NCBI GenBank assembly: GCA_021464415.1
Contig: CM038467.1
Span: 18,005,127 to 18,069,126 of the forward strand
Reading direction: 5' to 3'
Source of the DNA: Lonicera japonica
Lineage: Eukaryota; Streptophyta; Magnoliopsida; Dipsacales; Caprifoliaceae
DNA: 64,000 nucleotides
Shown here in pieces: positions 1 to 11,334 of the stretch. Made by a program: the position numbers and the translations under genes. The notes beneath the pieces were generated by a model, which was given only the letters and a program-made list of their open reading frames with translations, searched no databases and was not told where the DNA came from. The stretch's first letter is position 1. Every line of letters begins with the position of its first letter.

Positions 1-790
1 TTAGCCTATTTGGCATTATCGGAAAAGTGTGGTTCAAAATTATGGGTTTTTTCCCACCTTGTAAAAATAATTCTTAAATTTATTGAACAATTTTTTGAAG
101 GGGGAAAAGATAAAATGTTTCCTTCATGTGGGAAGAAATGAACAAATGCTAACGCACCAGACAGACTTTTAGAGTCTTTAGATGCCTTAGAAAAGAGTAA
201 AGATGAAGCCTGAGGATGCGATTTTATTTATTTTATTTGTTGGTGTGATTAATTTGATGAGTCATTAGTGGTTGCCGTTTAATTCCCAGGTTTTGATCTT
301 GATACAGAGCTTGTCATCTGCGCATCAACGGCAAAGAGATTGCCAGTTTGGCTGGCCCCCCGGAGATTTTAGAGGCTTTAAAAATATGTTTGACGTATCA
401 TATTAAAAAGTGGGATAAAATTATTTAATTCTATTCGCACAAGATAAAACAATCTCACCTCCCACTTTATAAGTGTGATTCATTAATTCATCTCTCGATA
501 GGATAAGAAGCTTTAATGGTCAGGGTAAATAATCTGTCCCGATATCCAATCTTATCGAACATCGAACAAGTTAAAATTATCTTATCATACCCTCTTATTT
601 TTCACATCGAACACAGCTTAAAAGTTTAAAATATATGTGGCTTTTCCACTTGTAATTAACATAATATATTAAACAAATGACTTAATTTAATTGAGGAGAC
701 ACAAATTCAAATAAAAAAAATTCTCAAATTTGAATATGAAAGTTTAAGATGAATTTTCGTTACTTATTGCTAAAAGCAATAAAGCATAGA
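1..790. other. Intergenic, no gene seen
   Basis: AT-rich sequence without a convincing reading frame. The stretch from about 387 to 616 has loosely complementary ends (a GTTTGAcGTAT-like start and a rough inverse near 600), so it may be an old MITE, but the match is too weak to call. Confidence 0.4.
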
Positions 791-796
791 CTTAGG

Positions 797-1200
797 AATA
801 TATATATAGAGGAAGGATATAGAGAGGACCATTTATTTGGTCCTTAAATGCGGACCAATCATTTTGAGGGAGTAAATGAATGAATTTTTTATGAAACTTG
901 GTGAGGATGATCTCCATGATTAGTAGATTATCTCCACCAAATTTCATCAAAAAATTCAACCGGGAAGTGGGTTAACTAAACATCTTAAATTTTAACGACC
1001 AGAAACGCACATATATATCAATTTTTTAGTAAACCCTTTTCCCGGATGATTTTTTCAATTGAATTTGGTGGAGGTAATCTATTAATCATGAAGATAATTT
1101 TCACCAAGTTTCATCAAAAAATTCATTTATTTACCCCTCAAAATGATTGGTCCGCATTTAAGAACCAAAATTTTGGTCCTCTTAAGATCCTATATGTATA
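797..1200. repeat. Fold-back MITE of about 0.4 kb
   Basis: The left arm (about 800-975) reappears inverted in the right arm (about 1035-1195). Both arms carry GATTGGTCCGCATTTAAG or its complement, a GAATTTTTTxATGAAAC-type block, and an outer GGTCCTCT. The element sits in a TA-rich run, so no target duplication can be resolved. A diverged relative lies at about 46.99-47.40 kb. No coding capacity. Superfamily not assigned. Confidence 0.7.
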
Positions 1201-1208
1201 TATATATA

Positions 1209-1830
1209 CAGTTTCTTTCTCAAATGCACTAATGCGTAGGCATTAGTGCGTTGAGGTGGGTCCCAGCTATTTTTTTTACAGATGAATGAAAAAGTAAAAA
1301 TAAGCTAATTTCTTTCTTCTTTCTTTGACTTGGTCTGTTTAAGCCTTCATCTCTCTCCATAGATCCGACGAAACCCACATCACTCTCTCACTACCGGCAA
1401 GAAGCTCCGGCTAAAGGAAACCTCTCTCTCACTACATTTGAGCGAACGAACCTTTTTCTCAACTACCCAGCGGACGATCCTCTCCCCTCACTACCCAGCG
1501 GACTCGTCTCCCTCAAACGGACCACTGACCTGCGCTCCTTCTCAGCTACCAGTCCCCCTTCCTTTGGCCATACCGTCGACAATCCCAAACCCAAACAGAA
1601 TCACTACTTTCGAGGCAAGATTTCGGATTGCCACTATACGCTATTTGGGGTAAATAATGTGAAATTTTTTATTAAGTAGCTGGTTAGATTTCGAGGAATC
1701 AAAACTGAAATTTTGGTTTAAATTTCTTTGGGTGCTTTTCGGAATTACAGTTGTTGGAATTTTCATTGAATCAATGTAACCATCATTTCTTGCTTATGCT
1801 ATATATTAATAGATTAATGAGGATCGATTA
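1209..1830. repeat. Left TIR of the decayed MULE
   Basis: Inverted counterpart of 2968-3589. It contains a pyrimidine-rich stretch (about 1310-1600) that looks like a promoter or 5' UTR. The short reading frames in both arms are not conserved between the arms, so they are not genes. Confidence 0.75.
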
Positions 1831-2285
1831 TATACTCTCTTTTTATTGTATTAGAGTCAGTTGTAATGAAGCTCTTGTATTGGAGTCAGTTGTAGTGAAG
1901 CTATGTTGCACGGCACAGTTTATTGCAAATTAGTTTTATGTACATGTAAAAGTGAATGCCAATAGATGAATCATTTATAGTGAAGCTCTTGTTTTTAAGT
2001 TAGTTGTAGTGAAGCTATGTTGCACTCTTTGTTCATTGCAAATTGAGTTTATTTTTAAATTGATAATAATTCAGTGATGAGCTAATTGTACACGGGTTAA
2101 CCAATAATTGTACATGGGTTGATGATAATTGTCCACTGATTCTTCATAATTGTATACGGGTTGTTGATGTTAGTGCGTACTAGAATTACACTAAATTTGT
2201 CGATATATAATGTATATTTATGTGTATGGAAAATGAAGCTAATGTAAATGTCATGAACATGTTTTTGTGAAATATGAAAAATTTC

Positions 2286-2530
2286 AGCACTCAAGTAGGG
2301 GGAACCATGAAAATGTGGATAATGAACCTAATTTAGATGTAGACTCAGATGAAAATAGTATGATATACACTCCTCAAGTATCCGATGAGTTAAGGCCAAA
2401 GAAAGGGCAATGATTTGACACAATCAATGATGTTGTGAAATTCTACAACGCGTATGCTAAAGCAACTGGATTTAGTGTACGTGCTTGGACTACTCAGAAA
2501 GAGCCGAAAAGTGGGAAAATAAGAAAATAA
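2286..2530 (+). pseudogene. Broken FAR1-type DNA-binding exon of a MULE transposase
   Basis: After a possible splice acceptor (TTTCAG at 2280-2285) the + strand reads an acidic leader, then FDTINDVVKFYNAYAKATGF and SVRAWTT. This is the start of the FAR1/WRKY-GCM1 zinc-binding domain found in FHY3/FAR1 proteins and in their MULE transposase ancestors. The intact transposase at 20.9 kb has the corresponding YQFYNAYARVVGFSVRKHW. A TGA stop lies just before FDT and a TAA follows at about 2528. The catalytic and SWIM domains are absent, so this is a remnant. Confidence 0.75.
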
Positions 2531-2967
2531 GAATATGTTTATTTTAAACAAGGAAAATCTAAGACATTGACTGAATTTGGAAAGAAAAGACGCACCCAAT
2601 TCTGGTGGATGACAATCCCATTTTGTTAACTCGAAATGCACCCACAGAATAGTAACAATTATAGTACAAGTATGAAACCCAATTCTGGTGGACGACAATC
2701 CCATTTGTTAACTCAAAATGTACCCAATTCTGGTACCAGTATGAAACTCTAACAAGTGTTAAATTGTTTATCAAAGGATTCCACTGAAAATATAACAAGA
2801 ATAATGAGTCTATATCTCACCCAAAGCATACAGTTACCCGACGAAATACTAGTAAAAATTCCAACAACTGATTTTGAAAAGCACCCAAAATTAAACCAAA
2901 ATTTCAGTTTTGATTCCTCAAAATCAAACAAGTAATGCACCCAAATCAAATGTAATTACAAGCAATG

Positions 2968-3589
2968 GATCCTCATCAATCTATTAATATACAGCACAAG
3001 CAAGAGATGATGGTTACACTAATTCAATGAAAATTCCAACAACAACTGTAATTCCGAAAAGCACCCAAAGAAATCTAAACCAAAATTTCAGTTTTGATTC
3101 CTCGAAATCTAACCAGCTACTTAATCAAAAATTTCACATTATTTACCCCAAATCGTGTACAGTGGCAATCCGAAATCGCGCCTCAGAGGTAGTGATTATG
3201 TTTGGGTTTGGGATTGTCGACAATAAGGCCAAAAGAAGGGGGACTGGTAACTGAGAGGGAGCGCAGGTCAGTGGTCCGTTTGAGGGAGACTAGTCCGCTG
3301 GGTAGTGAGGGGAGAGGATCGTTCGCTGGGTAGTTGAGAGAGAGGTTCGTCCGCTCAAATGTAATGAGAGAGGGGTTTCCTTCAGCCAGAGCTTCTTGCC
3401 AATAGTGAGAGAGTGATGGTGGATTTCGTCGGAGCTGTGGAGAGAGAAGAAGGCTTAGACAGACCAAGTCAAAGAGAGAGGAAGGAAAGCAGCTTCCTTT
3501 TACTTTCTCATTCATCTGTAAAAAAAAATAGCTAGGACCCACCTCAAAGCACTAATGCCTACGCATTAGTGCGTTTGAGAAAGAAACTG
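2968..3589. repeat. Right TIR of the decayed MULE
   Basis: Inverted counterpart of 1209-1830. The segment at 3030-3105 is partly duplicated just inside, at about 2860-2925, suggesting a tandem duplication within this arm. Confidence 0.75.
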
Positions 3590-3599
3590 TATATATATA

Positions 3600-5150
3600 C
3601 ATACATAAACAATAAAATTTAGATCCCATAAAAAGTTGTAAATTCCTCTGCCTTGTGGGCCTAATTGCGAAATCGGTTATCCTACGTGATCGCTTCGTGT
3701 CACGTACCCACTTGATTCACTTCATGCCACGTAGTCACATACGATAGTAATATCAAGTGGAGTTATTGGAACCGCATGGACTCTAATTCAGTATTACGTG
3801 GTACTATCCGTTGATTTGACATAAATATTTCCCATGTTCATGTACCTCAAAAATAAATTTAGGTCGTATGCACCTTTCAAGGAAAAATTATACATTTTGC
3901 CATTTACTGTTAATTTTATCATTATTAATATATAAGACCTAACATATATTAACTATTTAGATTGATCTAATAGTCAAAACTCACCCCGGTTGCATTCAAA
4001 AAATAGATCTAACTTATTTTAGCTATTTCCTTTTTAAATTTGGTGTATAAATTTTAAAATTTTGGATTACATAGATCTGAGCTTGGTCGGGTTGGTTTGG
4101 TGTTGGGTAAAAAATGCTTGGTCGGGTTGGTTTGGTATTGGGTAAAAAATGCTTTCACCCATGCATGACTTGTTTAATACACGAGTAGAAAATTTAAATT
4201 TATACACAATCCGTTTAATTAACGAATGGCATAACTCTACTCTTTTTAAACCGTTTAAAGTAAACAATTCAATTTGGGTCCAATACAAATAAGACTAAGA
4301 GACCAGCTAATCACTTAATTAACCATTAGATTATATCCATAACCAAATTGTGTATAACATTTAGTGTCAAATTACTTTATTGTGGGTTATATGATTCAGT
4401 TTGCAATTTACATCACCCAAGACCGAATTGTGATTTAATCAGGTTAATCATGTTTTACTCAAGTTTTGTGAATTGACACAAAGTCGATTTAGTTAATAAA
4501 TGAATCTCGCAGGGCCCTCCATTAATACCATGTACCTATTAAAGATTCTCCTATATTTAGAAAATTCAAGCCGATTTGTTTAATAAACAAGTCTACCGAT
4601 CTATCCATTTATGACTCATTCCTGTTAAAGATTCACTTATACTTGGAAAATTTATGCCGATTTCATCTCTTGCTATCAAATCATGTAACAAATTGCAGGA
4701 CAATCCGAGACCCCTCTTTCTGAGGTTTCTTATTCCCAATTTTTTTTTGTATCTTCTCCGGAAAGATCTAAATTCCACTTCGAGCCACAATTCTCTGAGG
4801 GGAAATATTCGAGTCATTCCTTGCTTGTTTCTCTATAACTCGATCCGTATGTCATACATGGTTGAGAATTATCGCATCACCAGCTTTTATTATTTTGGGA
4901 TATTGGCTATAACCAAAATCCTGTTAAGCAAAATCATTCTGAAAGCACATTACAATTGGACGTTGATTTGCTGAATGTAGGTTTCGTTTAACACAAATAT
5001 TAATCATAGAATTATTTGTATGCATTCACGCTTAAGCTCGTCTATTAGATCAATTTAGAAGAGATACAGAGCAAACTATAATTCAAAGGAAAAGACATAA
5101 TCTTAGTTTCATCACGGCTACACGAAACAACAGCATCTAGTTTTAACGTT
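3600..5150. other. Intergenic, no gene seen
   Basis: AT-rich, without a supported gene. There is a tandem duplication of about 36 bp at 4080-4150 (unit with TTGGTCGGGTTGGTTTGGT) and a weaker one at about 4540-4660 around TTAAAGATTC. The last ~150 bases are probably the 3' UTR of the minus-strand gene ending at 5154. Confidence 0.5.
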
Positions 5151-5153
5151 AAA

Positions 5154-5777
5154 TCATTTTAAAGGCAAATTTGAACCAGAATTTTGATCCAAAGATATAT
5201 CTGAAATTCCCGTTGTAAGATGATCGATTTGACCAAAACCTTGACTCAAAGAGAGATCCGCAACACCCATACTAAGATGATGAACATACACTTCTTTCAC
5301 CAGGGAATCAGCAGGCGGTGGAATTGGCTGTATAAAATTTGCCGAAAGGGCCTTATTCAATTGCTTAACAAGCTCGCCTTCACCAACTGAACACTCCAAA
5401 TCCCACACCTTGAATATATCCTCACTTGGCGACTCCACCGCAAATGCCGGGAAAACCAAATCACCCTTGGAATCAGAAATCTCCATTCCTCCTAAGTCTT
5501 CATTATAAGTCGGAAGGAAAACATTTTCCAATTTAGCTTTTGACAGCAAAGTGACGCCTTTCTCTTTCTCCTCAATTACATCATGATCGTGTTTTTGTTT
5601 TTTAGCAGCTGAAGAGGAGGGGTTAAGTAAATGGGGCTGGTGATCAATAATATCAAGTAAGGCATCTTTGATAAGGTGGGGATCCCAATTACTTCCTGAT
5701 ATATTATCATCTTTGGACTCAACGTCGAGACTAAGAGAAGACACAGTGCATTCCATCATGTCATCTTCCACAGCCAT
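5154..5777 (-). CDS. Plant protein of unknown function, 207 aa
   Basis: I do not recognise this protein. It is a single uninterrupted coding exon of 207 codons, acidic at the N terminus (MAVEDDMMECT), with a WDPHLIKDALLDIIDHQP segment at about residues 31-48 that looks like a short helical motif. A lysine-rich stretch (AKKQKHD, about 58-64) could be a nuclear signal. Residues 85-125 hold NVFLPTYNEDLGG and a VFPAFAVESPSEDIFKVW block; the C terminus is Ser/Asp/Leu-rich. No membrane segment or signal peptide is visible. The composition differs clearly from the surrounding repeats, which supports a real gene. The minus strand has a splice acceptor (TATTTCAG, ending at 5820) 43 bases before the ATG, so a 5' UTR intron is likely. 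Its low Cys content and acidic character would suit a transcriptional co-factor, but that is a guess. Confidence 0.7.
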   Translation of the reverse strand: MAVEDDMMECTVSSLSLDVESKDDNISGSNWDPHLIKDALLDIIDHQPHLLNPSSSAAKKQKHDHDVIEEKEKGVTLLSKAKLENVFLPTYNEDLGGMEISDSKGDLVFPAFAVESPSEDIFKVWDLECSVGEGELVKQLNKALSANFIQPIPPPADSLVKEVYVHHLSMGVADLSLSQGFGQIDHLTTGISDISLDQNSGSNLPLK

Positions 5778-7494
5778 TGGGAAAGAGATTAATGACTAGT
5801 AGAGTTGTTGCCCTCGACCCTGAAATACGTGCACAAATCAGTTTCTGCCAAAAAGATTCACTAAAATCGCAGGCAACTTTATCAAATTCACAATTATTTA
5901 TCGGGGGATCTTGATTATAGAAGTTTTTGTGCCATTGTTTTGTGATCCCTTGCACGTGCTATGGCCAGAATTCAAACTAACGTATTGTGTAAATGACACA
6001 CACAGTAATTTACATGGTTCCATTCTAAAAATATGCACAAAACGCTGTACACAAGATAAGGTCACCTCAAGATTAGCTGAAAAGTTGAAGTGGAGCCACT
6101 ATTCCCCCAATGACGAGGTGACACCTCATCCTGCACACATTTTTTGTTTGCATTTCTTGTGAATGTAGCATTACTCATTTACATTGAATAACATTTTTTT
6201 TTCTTGGTCATGTGTGATAAGTTACCAGGTATAACATCTTCATGCTTGTAAAGTTTTACTAAGTTAAAAGCCCATACTTTTGCATTGCCCCCTTCTGTTG
6301 GTTTAGTCTCATTCTCATATCTAATGATTTTAATTCATATACAATCATACATATTTCAAAAGGAGAACAGAATATAGCTACACTACTTTTTCATTCACAA
6401 ACATTTCTTCTTTATTTTGGTTACACATAAACATTTCAAAACAGATAATATTATACAGAAGCATACATAGAGCAAACCGGCTGCCAAGTATTACTAGGTT
6501 ATTGCTAAACAAAAACGACTTTCATGATTCCTAATTGGACTTGGAATTGGAATTGGAATTGAAGCAACATCTTAAAATTTTTCATTTTGGTCCAATTCTA
6601 ATTCCAAAGGATAACATTATATAGTTACTATTTGTTCACCCTACATCAAACAGCAAACCAAATTCACAGGACCTGACAACAATACTTGACTAAATAACTT
6701 AAAGGACACGATTTAACCATATCAAGATTCAAGATATAATATTCCCTATTTACGACAAAACATTTTAAGTAATAATTGAATTTTGGAAGAGAAAAAAAAA
6801 TTCTTAATGCAATAGCTTTTATCGTGATACAAGTTCTACTGGGACAAACTGGTAGCACCTAATGACACTAGCAACCTCGGGACAATATCACTACATCAAA
6901 AGGGTTGCAAAGCCAAATGCTAGTAACAAGCTAGTGCCACTCTTTGAAGGCATATTGATAACAATCTGGGAACTAAATGCTTATGGCCAAATGCTCTATT
7001 TTATTTTTGTAACAATTGAATGCTAAATAATAACAAATTTAAATCTCGAATAATAAATGGAAAGCTCTAAAATTTTATATTTTTTTCCATATGAATTAAC
7101 AACCAAATAATGTATTTCGATCATAAATCTTTAATTTTAAACGTTGAATATAGATATTGGGTCATTTCACCTTTATATAGTTAACACATTATTCAATAAC
7201 AAAAAAGAAAAAAACATGCTTAACATAAAAGCTCGTTAAGAGTAGACATATTTTTAGCAAAAAGTAAGAAACCTATCTCTTAATGTGAAGGCTGAATATT
7301 AATCTATTCCCCTTTAGGAACGGACTAAGGAGACAAACAAATGGCATCACCTGTTAATGCTGAATGCCTGAATGCAGGTGATATTGGATGAATCTTATTC
7401 AGCGTGCTCATTTGGTTTGTGCTCTCTAGGACCTCTAAGTGTAGAACTTAAATATACGTCTAATAACCTCATGCTTTATATGTGAAATGTCTAG

Positions 7495-7738
7495 AATTTG
7501 ACTCTTGAAAAAAGAAAGGAACTCTCCATTTGATAAAAAGATAGAAAATGATATGAGAAGTTGGAAAATAAGTTGTGGGGATGTGGTGAGACGTTCTCAT
7601 AAAATATAAAGGAGGCCGGGGGGACATCCACTCATAGAAAATGGAGAACATCACCACATCACTCAACTTATTTTCCAACTTCTTACATAAATAAATTATT
7701 TTTCTACAATTTTCCATCTTGTTATTAAACGGAGTCAA
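7495..7738. repeat. Fold-back MITE copy (family with CCGTTTAATAA ends)
   Basis: Two arms face each other: AAGTTGGAAAATAAGTTGTG with GATGTGGTGAGA on the left, and the complementary CATCACCACATCACTCAACTTATTTTCCAACTT-like arm (in pieces) on the right. The right end reads CCATCTTGTTATTAAACGG, complementary to the start of the copy at 8.14 kb. No coding capacity. Confidence 0.6.
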
Positions 7739-8012
7739 GCCATAGAAACAAACATTCTCAGAATAATTAATCATCAAAAAATTTATAGTACTTATTGGAC
7801 ATGTAAACAGTTGCAATGTTTTCACCAATTATAACTAAGAATATAGGAACTAATCACCACTCACCAACCTAATCTCACTTTCTGCAAAACCATACTTATT
7901 TAGTTATTTTAATATCTTGACGGTTTTGATCATGATTCTGAGATTTGAAAAGGCAAAAAAAATTCAAGAAATAAGACCGCTTCACAAGCATACAATATGA
8001 TGATACTTAGGG

Positions 8013-8595
8013 GCCGTTCATTTGGCACTTAAAATGCCACTTAAATCTAAAAACTTAAAATTTTAAGATTTTAAGTGGTTTAAAAAGTTGTTTGGTAACT
8101 TAAAAAATTAAGTGGCTACTTAATTTTTACCACTTAGGCTCCGTTTAATAATAAGATGGAAAATGAAAATGAAAATAATTAATTTAACTGAGAAGATCGA
8201 AAATAAGTTGAGGGATGTGGTGAGATTAACTCTTGTTTTTTGACTTCTTTCATGGAAAAAATTTCTTTCGGTGGTGGTGAAGAAATTTTTTCCACATAAC
8301 ATAAAAAATGATAGATGATATATACTCACAAAAATGAGTATGAGCCTCAACTTATTTTCTATGTACTAATCCAAATTAATTATTTTTATTTTCCATGTTT
8401 CTATCAAATGCATATACATACATATATTATATATATTAATCGAACTTTGTAAAATAGGGCAAAATTGTCATATTAAAAAAAATTCAATTTCAGATATGTT
8501 ATATTCAAACAAACAACATTTTTTCAAATACAATTTTCACAACTAAACAAACAGTTTTTTCAGTTTTCAGTTTTTTACTAAACGTCACCTTAGAA
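8013..8595. repeat. Two MITEs, one nested in the other
   Basis: The outer element belongs to a family with blocks CACTTAAATCTAAAAACTTAA and a right end TTTACTAAACGTCACCTTAG; relatives lie at 17.1-18.1 and 18.24-18.65 kb. Inside it, from about 8137 to 8410, is a copy of another family starting GGCTCCGTTTAATAATAAG, with relatives at 7.5 and 38.15 kb. A (TA)n microsatellite follows at about 8622-8645. Confidence 0.55.
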
Positions 8596-8620
8596 TTCTA
8601 AGAATCAAATTTAAACTAGT

Positions 8621-8651
<31 letters not shown>

Positions 8652-8969
8652 AATTCAACAACATGAAGAACGAAGACGCAAATCATGACATAAACTTATA
8701 GTTAGGGCCTTTGCGGTTGATATCTTACCCTGGAAAAAACTCAATTTATGCAAAAAAATAATCCAATTAAAACAATCATAAATACATGAGCCTGTGAGCG
8801 TAAAGAAGTAAAGGACACGAAGAAGAAGAAGATCGGTAGGTACCTTTTTGTGGCCTTGGCGCTTACCATTCCAATTCAACACCTCCCTTGAAGAAAGGCA
8901 CCAATCGAGATTCCAGACAAAATATAAACGCCAAAAGGGAAACCCGCCTATAACGCCGTCGTTTAGTTA

Positions 8970-10008
8970 CGGATCTAGTAAGGGAAACCCTCCACTTATT
9001 AGGCTGCGTTTGTTTCGTCTACCAATCTAAAAGTTAAATAAAAAATTGTATATTGATTTTAAAGTTTAAAAATTGAATTTAAAAAATTTATTCATTTTAT
9101 TTCTAAATGTTATATATAAATATTTATTTTTTGTTTGCATGTATTATATTTAAATGTTGAATAAATGTCATTTGATAATTTTGCTCTTGTCCACTTATTT
9201 CATAAAAAATATTATATTTAAAAAGATAATGGTATAAGAAATTAAAATTTCAAACTTAAGAAGTAAGCCTATTTTTTATATTTTAAGAAGCAAAATAACT
9301 GTTCAAATTCTTAAACCAATTAACCAACCAACCAAAATTGAAAGCTTTTAAGTCTGAATGGATCACCATTCAGACTTAAGAGGTTTCAAAATCTATAAGT
9401 TGATTTAAAATTAAGACATAATCATTTAATTTATTTCTTTAAAAAAATAAAAAACACATTTCCCTATTAACATTTATATAAACACAAAAGATAAACCCAT
9501 CTATAACACCATCGTTTAGTTAGAATGTACAATCGGCTATTTGTTTTGACATCTAAGGTTTAATTTATTTTGTATAACGATGCATTGAATGGTGAATTTT
9601 TTTTTATTATTTTCTAATATAATTTCATGCACGCATTTATTAAATTCTGAAGATTTCTTTATTTAATGTGACTTATAGTAGTATCCGCTATTTTTCTAAG
9701 TAATATTAATATTATATATTAAGTCATGCTCAAAGTAATTCTTAGAGCATCTCCGATATTAACATGAATTGGATCTATAAAAAACATGAATGTGTAAAGC
9801 CATAGTTCTTACTATGGGTATGTTTGGTTTCGATCGGGGTGGGAATTAATGAAATCCAAACCCAGCCCAAATTTAAAAAAAATCATTTTTGGTTCTTTTC
9901 GGTTTTTAAATCTTCGAAACTCAATCCTAACTTTTTGTTCAGTTTTTATGCATATTTGTTTTTTTTTTCCAAATAATCAATTTAATGTAATAGTGCAACA
10001 TTAAACAT
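8970..10008. other. Intergenic, no gene; short hairpin and a diverged duplication
   Basis: No gene seen. A perfect 14-bp stem (TTAAGTCTGAATGG, four-base loop, inverse) lies at about 9350-9381. The block 9488-9526 (CTATAACACCATCGTTTAGTTAG) is a diverged copy of 8933-8971, which contains the element with AACGCCGTCGTTTAG just upstream of the inferred first exon of the 207-aa gene. Confidence 0.45.
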
Positions 10009-10011
10009 TAA

Positions 10012-10301
10012 GGGCTCGTTGGTTGCGTAAATTATTTCATTTATAATTGTTTCATTGTAAATTAATAAATTATAATTTTTTTCATTTCAATAAAAAAAAT
10101 TATGATGTTATGATATTTATAAGTTATGTTGTTTCAATTATATCTTTACGTTTTTTTATTTAATAACTTAGGTATTAAATTAAGTTTATTACTTTATATA
10201 CTAGTTAAATTTTGCAACCAAATACTCAAATTAGATAATTCATGAATTAAACAATTTTAAATTGTTCAATTCGTAAATTGGATGATAACCAAACAAGCTC
10301 C
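10012..10301. repeat. Tourist-like (PIF/Harbinger) MITE, 290 bp
   Basis: Ends are GGGCTCGTTGGTT and AACCAAACAAGCTCC, imperfect inverses, flanked on both sides by TAA (10009-10011 and 10302-10304). A 3-bp TAA/TTA duplication is the hallmark of PIF/Harbinger elements. Internally AT-rich and non-coding. Confidence 0.65.
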
Positions 10302-10304
10302 TAA

Positions 10305-11330
10305 AAACCTGTTGCAAATCATTATTAAAACAATCCACAAAATTATCCAAAAACTAGCAAAGAAAAGGTCATAAAAGGTTTAGCAATAATATTGTATATG
10401 TATAAGCATTGCTGTGAAAGTGTGACCATGATGGCAATGGTATTTTAGAAGAATGCATATATATTAAAAAGGCATAATTAAATAAGAGTATTTATGTGTC
10501 TAAAATTAAGACATAAGACACTTAAACAAGAAAAATAGTTTACATATCCTACGCGATATTTCAATTTTTTTTATTTCATGTTGCATTAGAGATCTATAAT
10601 ATAAATCAAGGAAATATTATTCATTAATTTGATCGCTATCTATAATTCACTTTTTTTTTGTAAATTACTATCTTAATAGTACCGGATGGCACGGACAATA
10701 CCTAATTCTCTTATAACACATAGAGCAACATTCACTTCTTCCAAAAAAAATTAGGTGTGGTGCGGGGCTGGGTGGGATAGCTTTTGTTTTATTAGAGTTT
10801 TTAAATATTTAATTTAAAATTTGTTTTTAAGTATAGTTTTTTAAAATTATTTTTTAATTCGATTTGTATGTAGTACACTATTTTTAAAATATTACACAAA
10901 AATATAATATTTGTTTTTTTATTTATTTCTTAAAATTTTATAAAATACAAAAGAAGAAAACAAATAAAAAATTTATTTTTGCTTGAATGAAATTTTTATA
11001 CCAAACATAATTCTTTTTTTTTAAAAAATCCAAAATATGTTTTAAAAACCCAGTGAATCTAGAGTTTGTTTGGTGGAGATGGTTAGATGGCTAGAAGGCT
11101 AATGTGAGTTTTGTTTTTCCTTGGTTGAGCTGCTTGGGCATACAAGTGAAGTAAATAAGTAATCTCTTCGTTACACCAGAAGAACTATTATTATTATTAT
11201 TATTATTATTTTATTAAGGAAATGAGAATATACTCTGGGTTTCCGGCTATGTCAAGTGTTAGAACTGCGAAATAACTCTAGCTATTCGAACTCAACTTTC
11301 AATCCTCCGATTATAAATTCTAGAAATTGG
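10305..11330. other. Intergenic, nothing recognised
   Basis: AT-rich filler with a (TTA)n microsatellite at about 11185-11213. No reading frame or structured repeat is supported. Confidence 0.5.
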
Positions 11331-11334
11331 GTAG

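Larger units (their letters stand above)
1208..3590. mobile_element. Decayed Mutator-like element with ~0.6-kb TIRs
   Basis: The ends are inverted copies: CAGTTTCTTTCTC at the left and GAGAAAGAAACTG at the right. Similarity continues inward for about 600 bp (roughly 1209-1830 against 2968-3589) and includes the block with CACTAATGCGTAGGCATTAG. The flanks are TA runs, so the duplication is ambiguous (8-10 bp of TA repeat on both sides). Between the arms lie a broken FAR1-type transposase exon (2286-2530) and locally duplicated blocks: about 2860-2925 repeats part of the right arm, 2590-2740 holds two copies of a segment with CCCAATTCTGGTGGA, and 1855-2035 is a diverged duplication. Long TIRs plus a FAR1-type relic point to a MULE that can no longer move by itself. 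Confidence 0.8.
5778..8960 (-). promoter_or_regulatory. Probable 5' UTR with a ~3-kb intron
   Basis: Upstream of the ATG at 5777 the minus strand shows an acceptor with exon start at 5819. About 3 kb further, two good donors occur: AATG/GTAAGC near 8867 and AAAAAG/GTACCT near 8846. The sequence just upstream (8850-8960) is less AT-rich, as expected of a first exon. Reading through the join meets a stop before the main ATG, so the first exon would be non-coding. The interval also holds two MITE copies (7.5 and 8.1 kb). Inferred from splice motifs only. Confidence 0.35.

Noticed and set aside
3183..3542. 119-codon minus-strand frame
   Set aside because: Lies in the right TIR of the decayed MULE; the matching left TIR has a differing frame (1438-1653), so it is not conserved.
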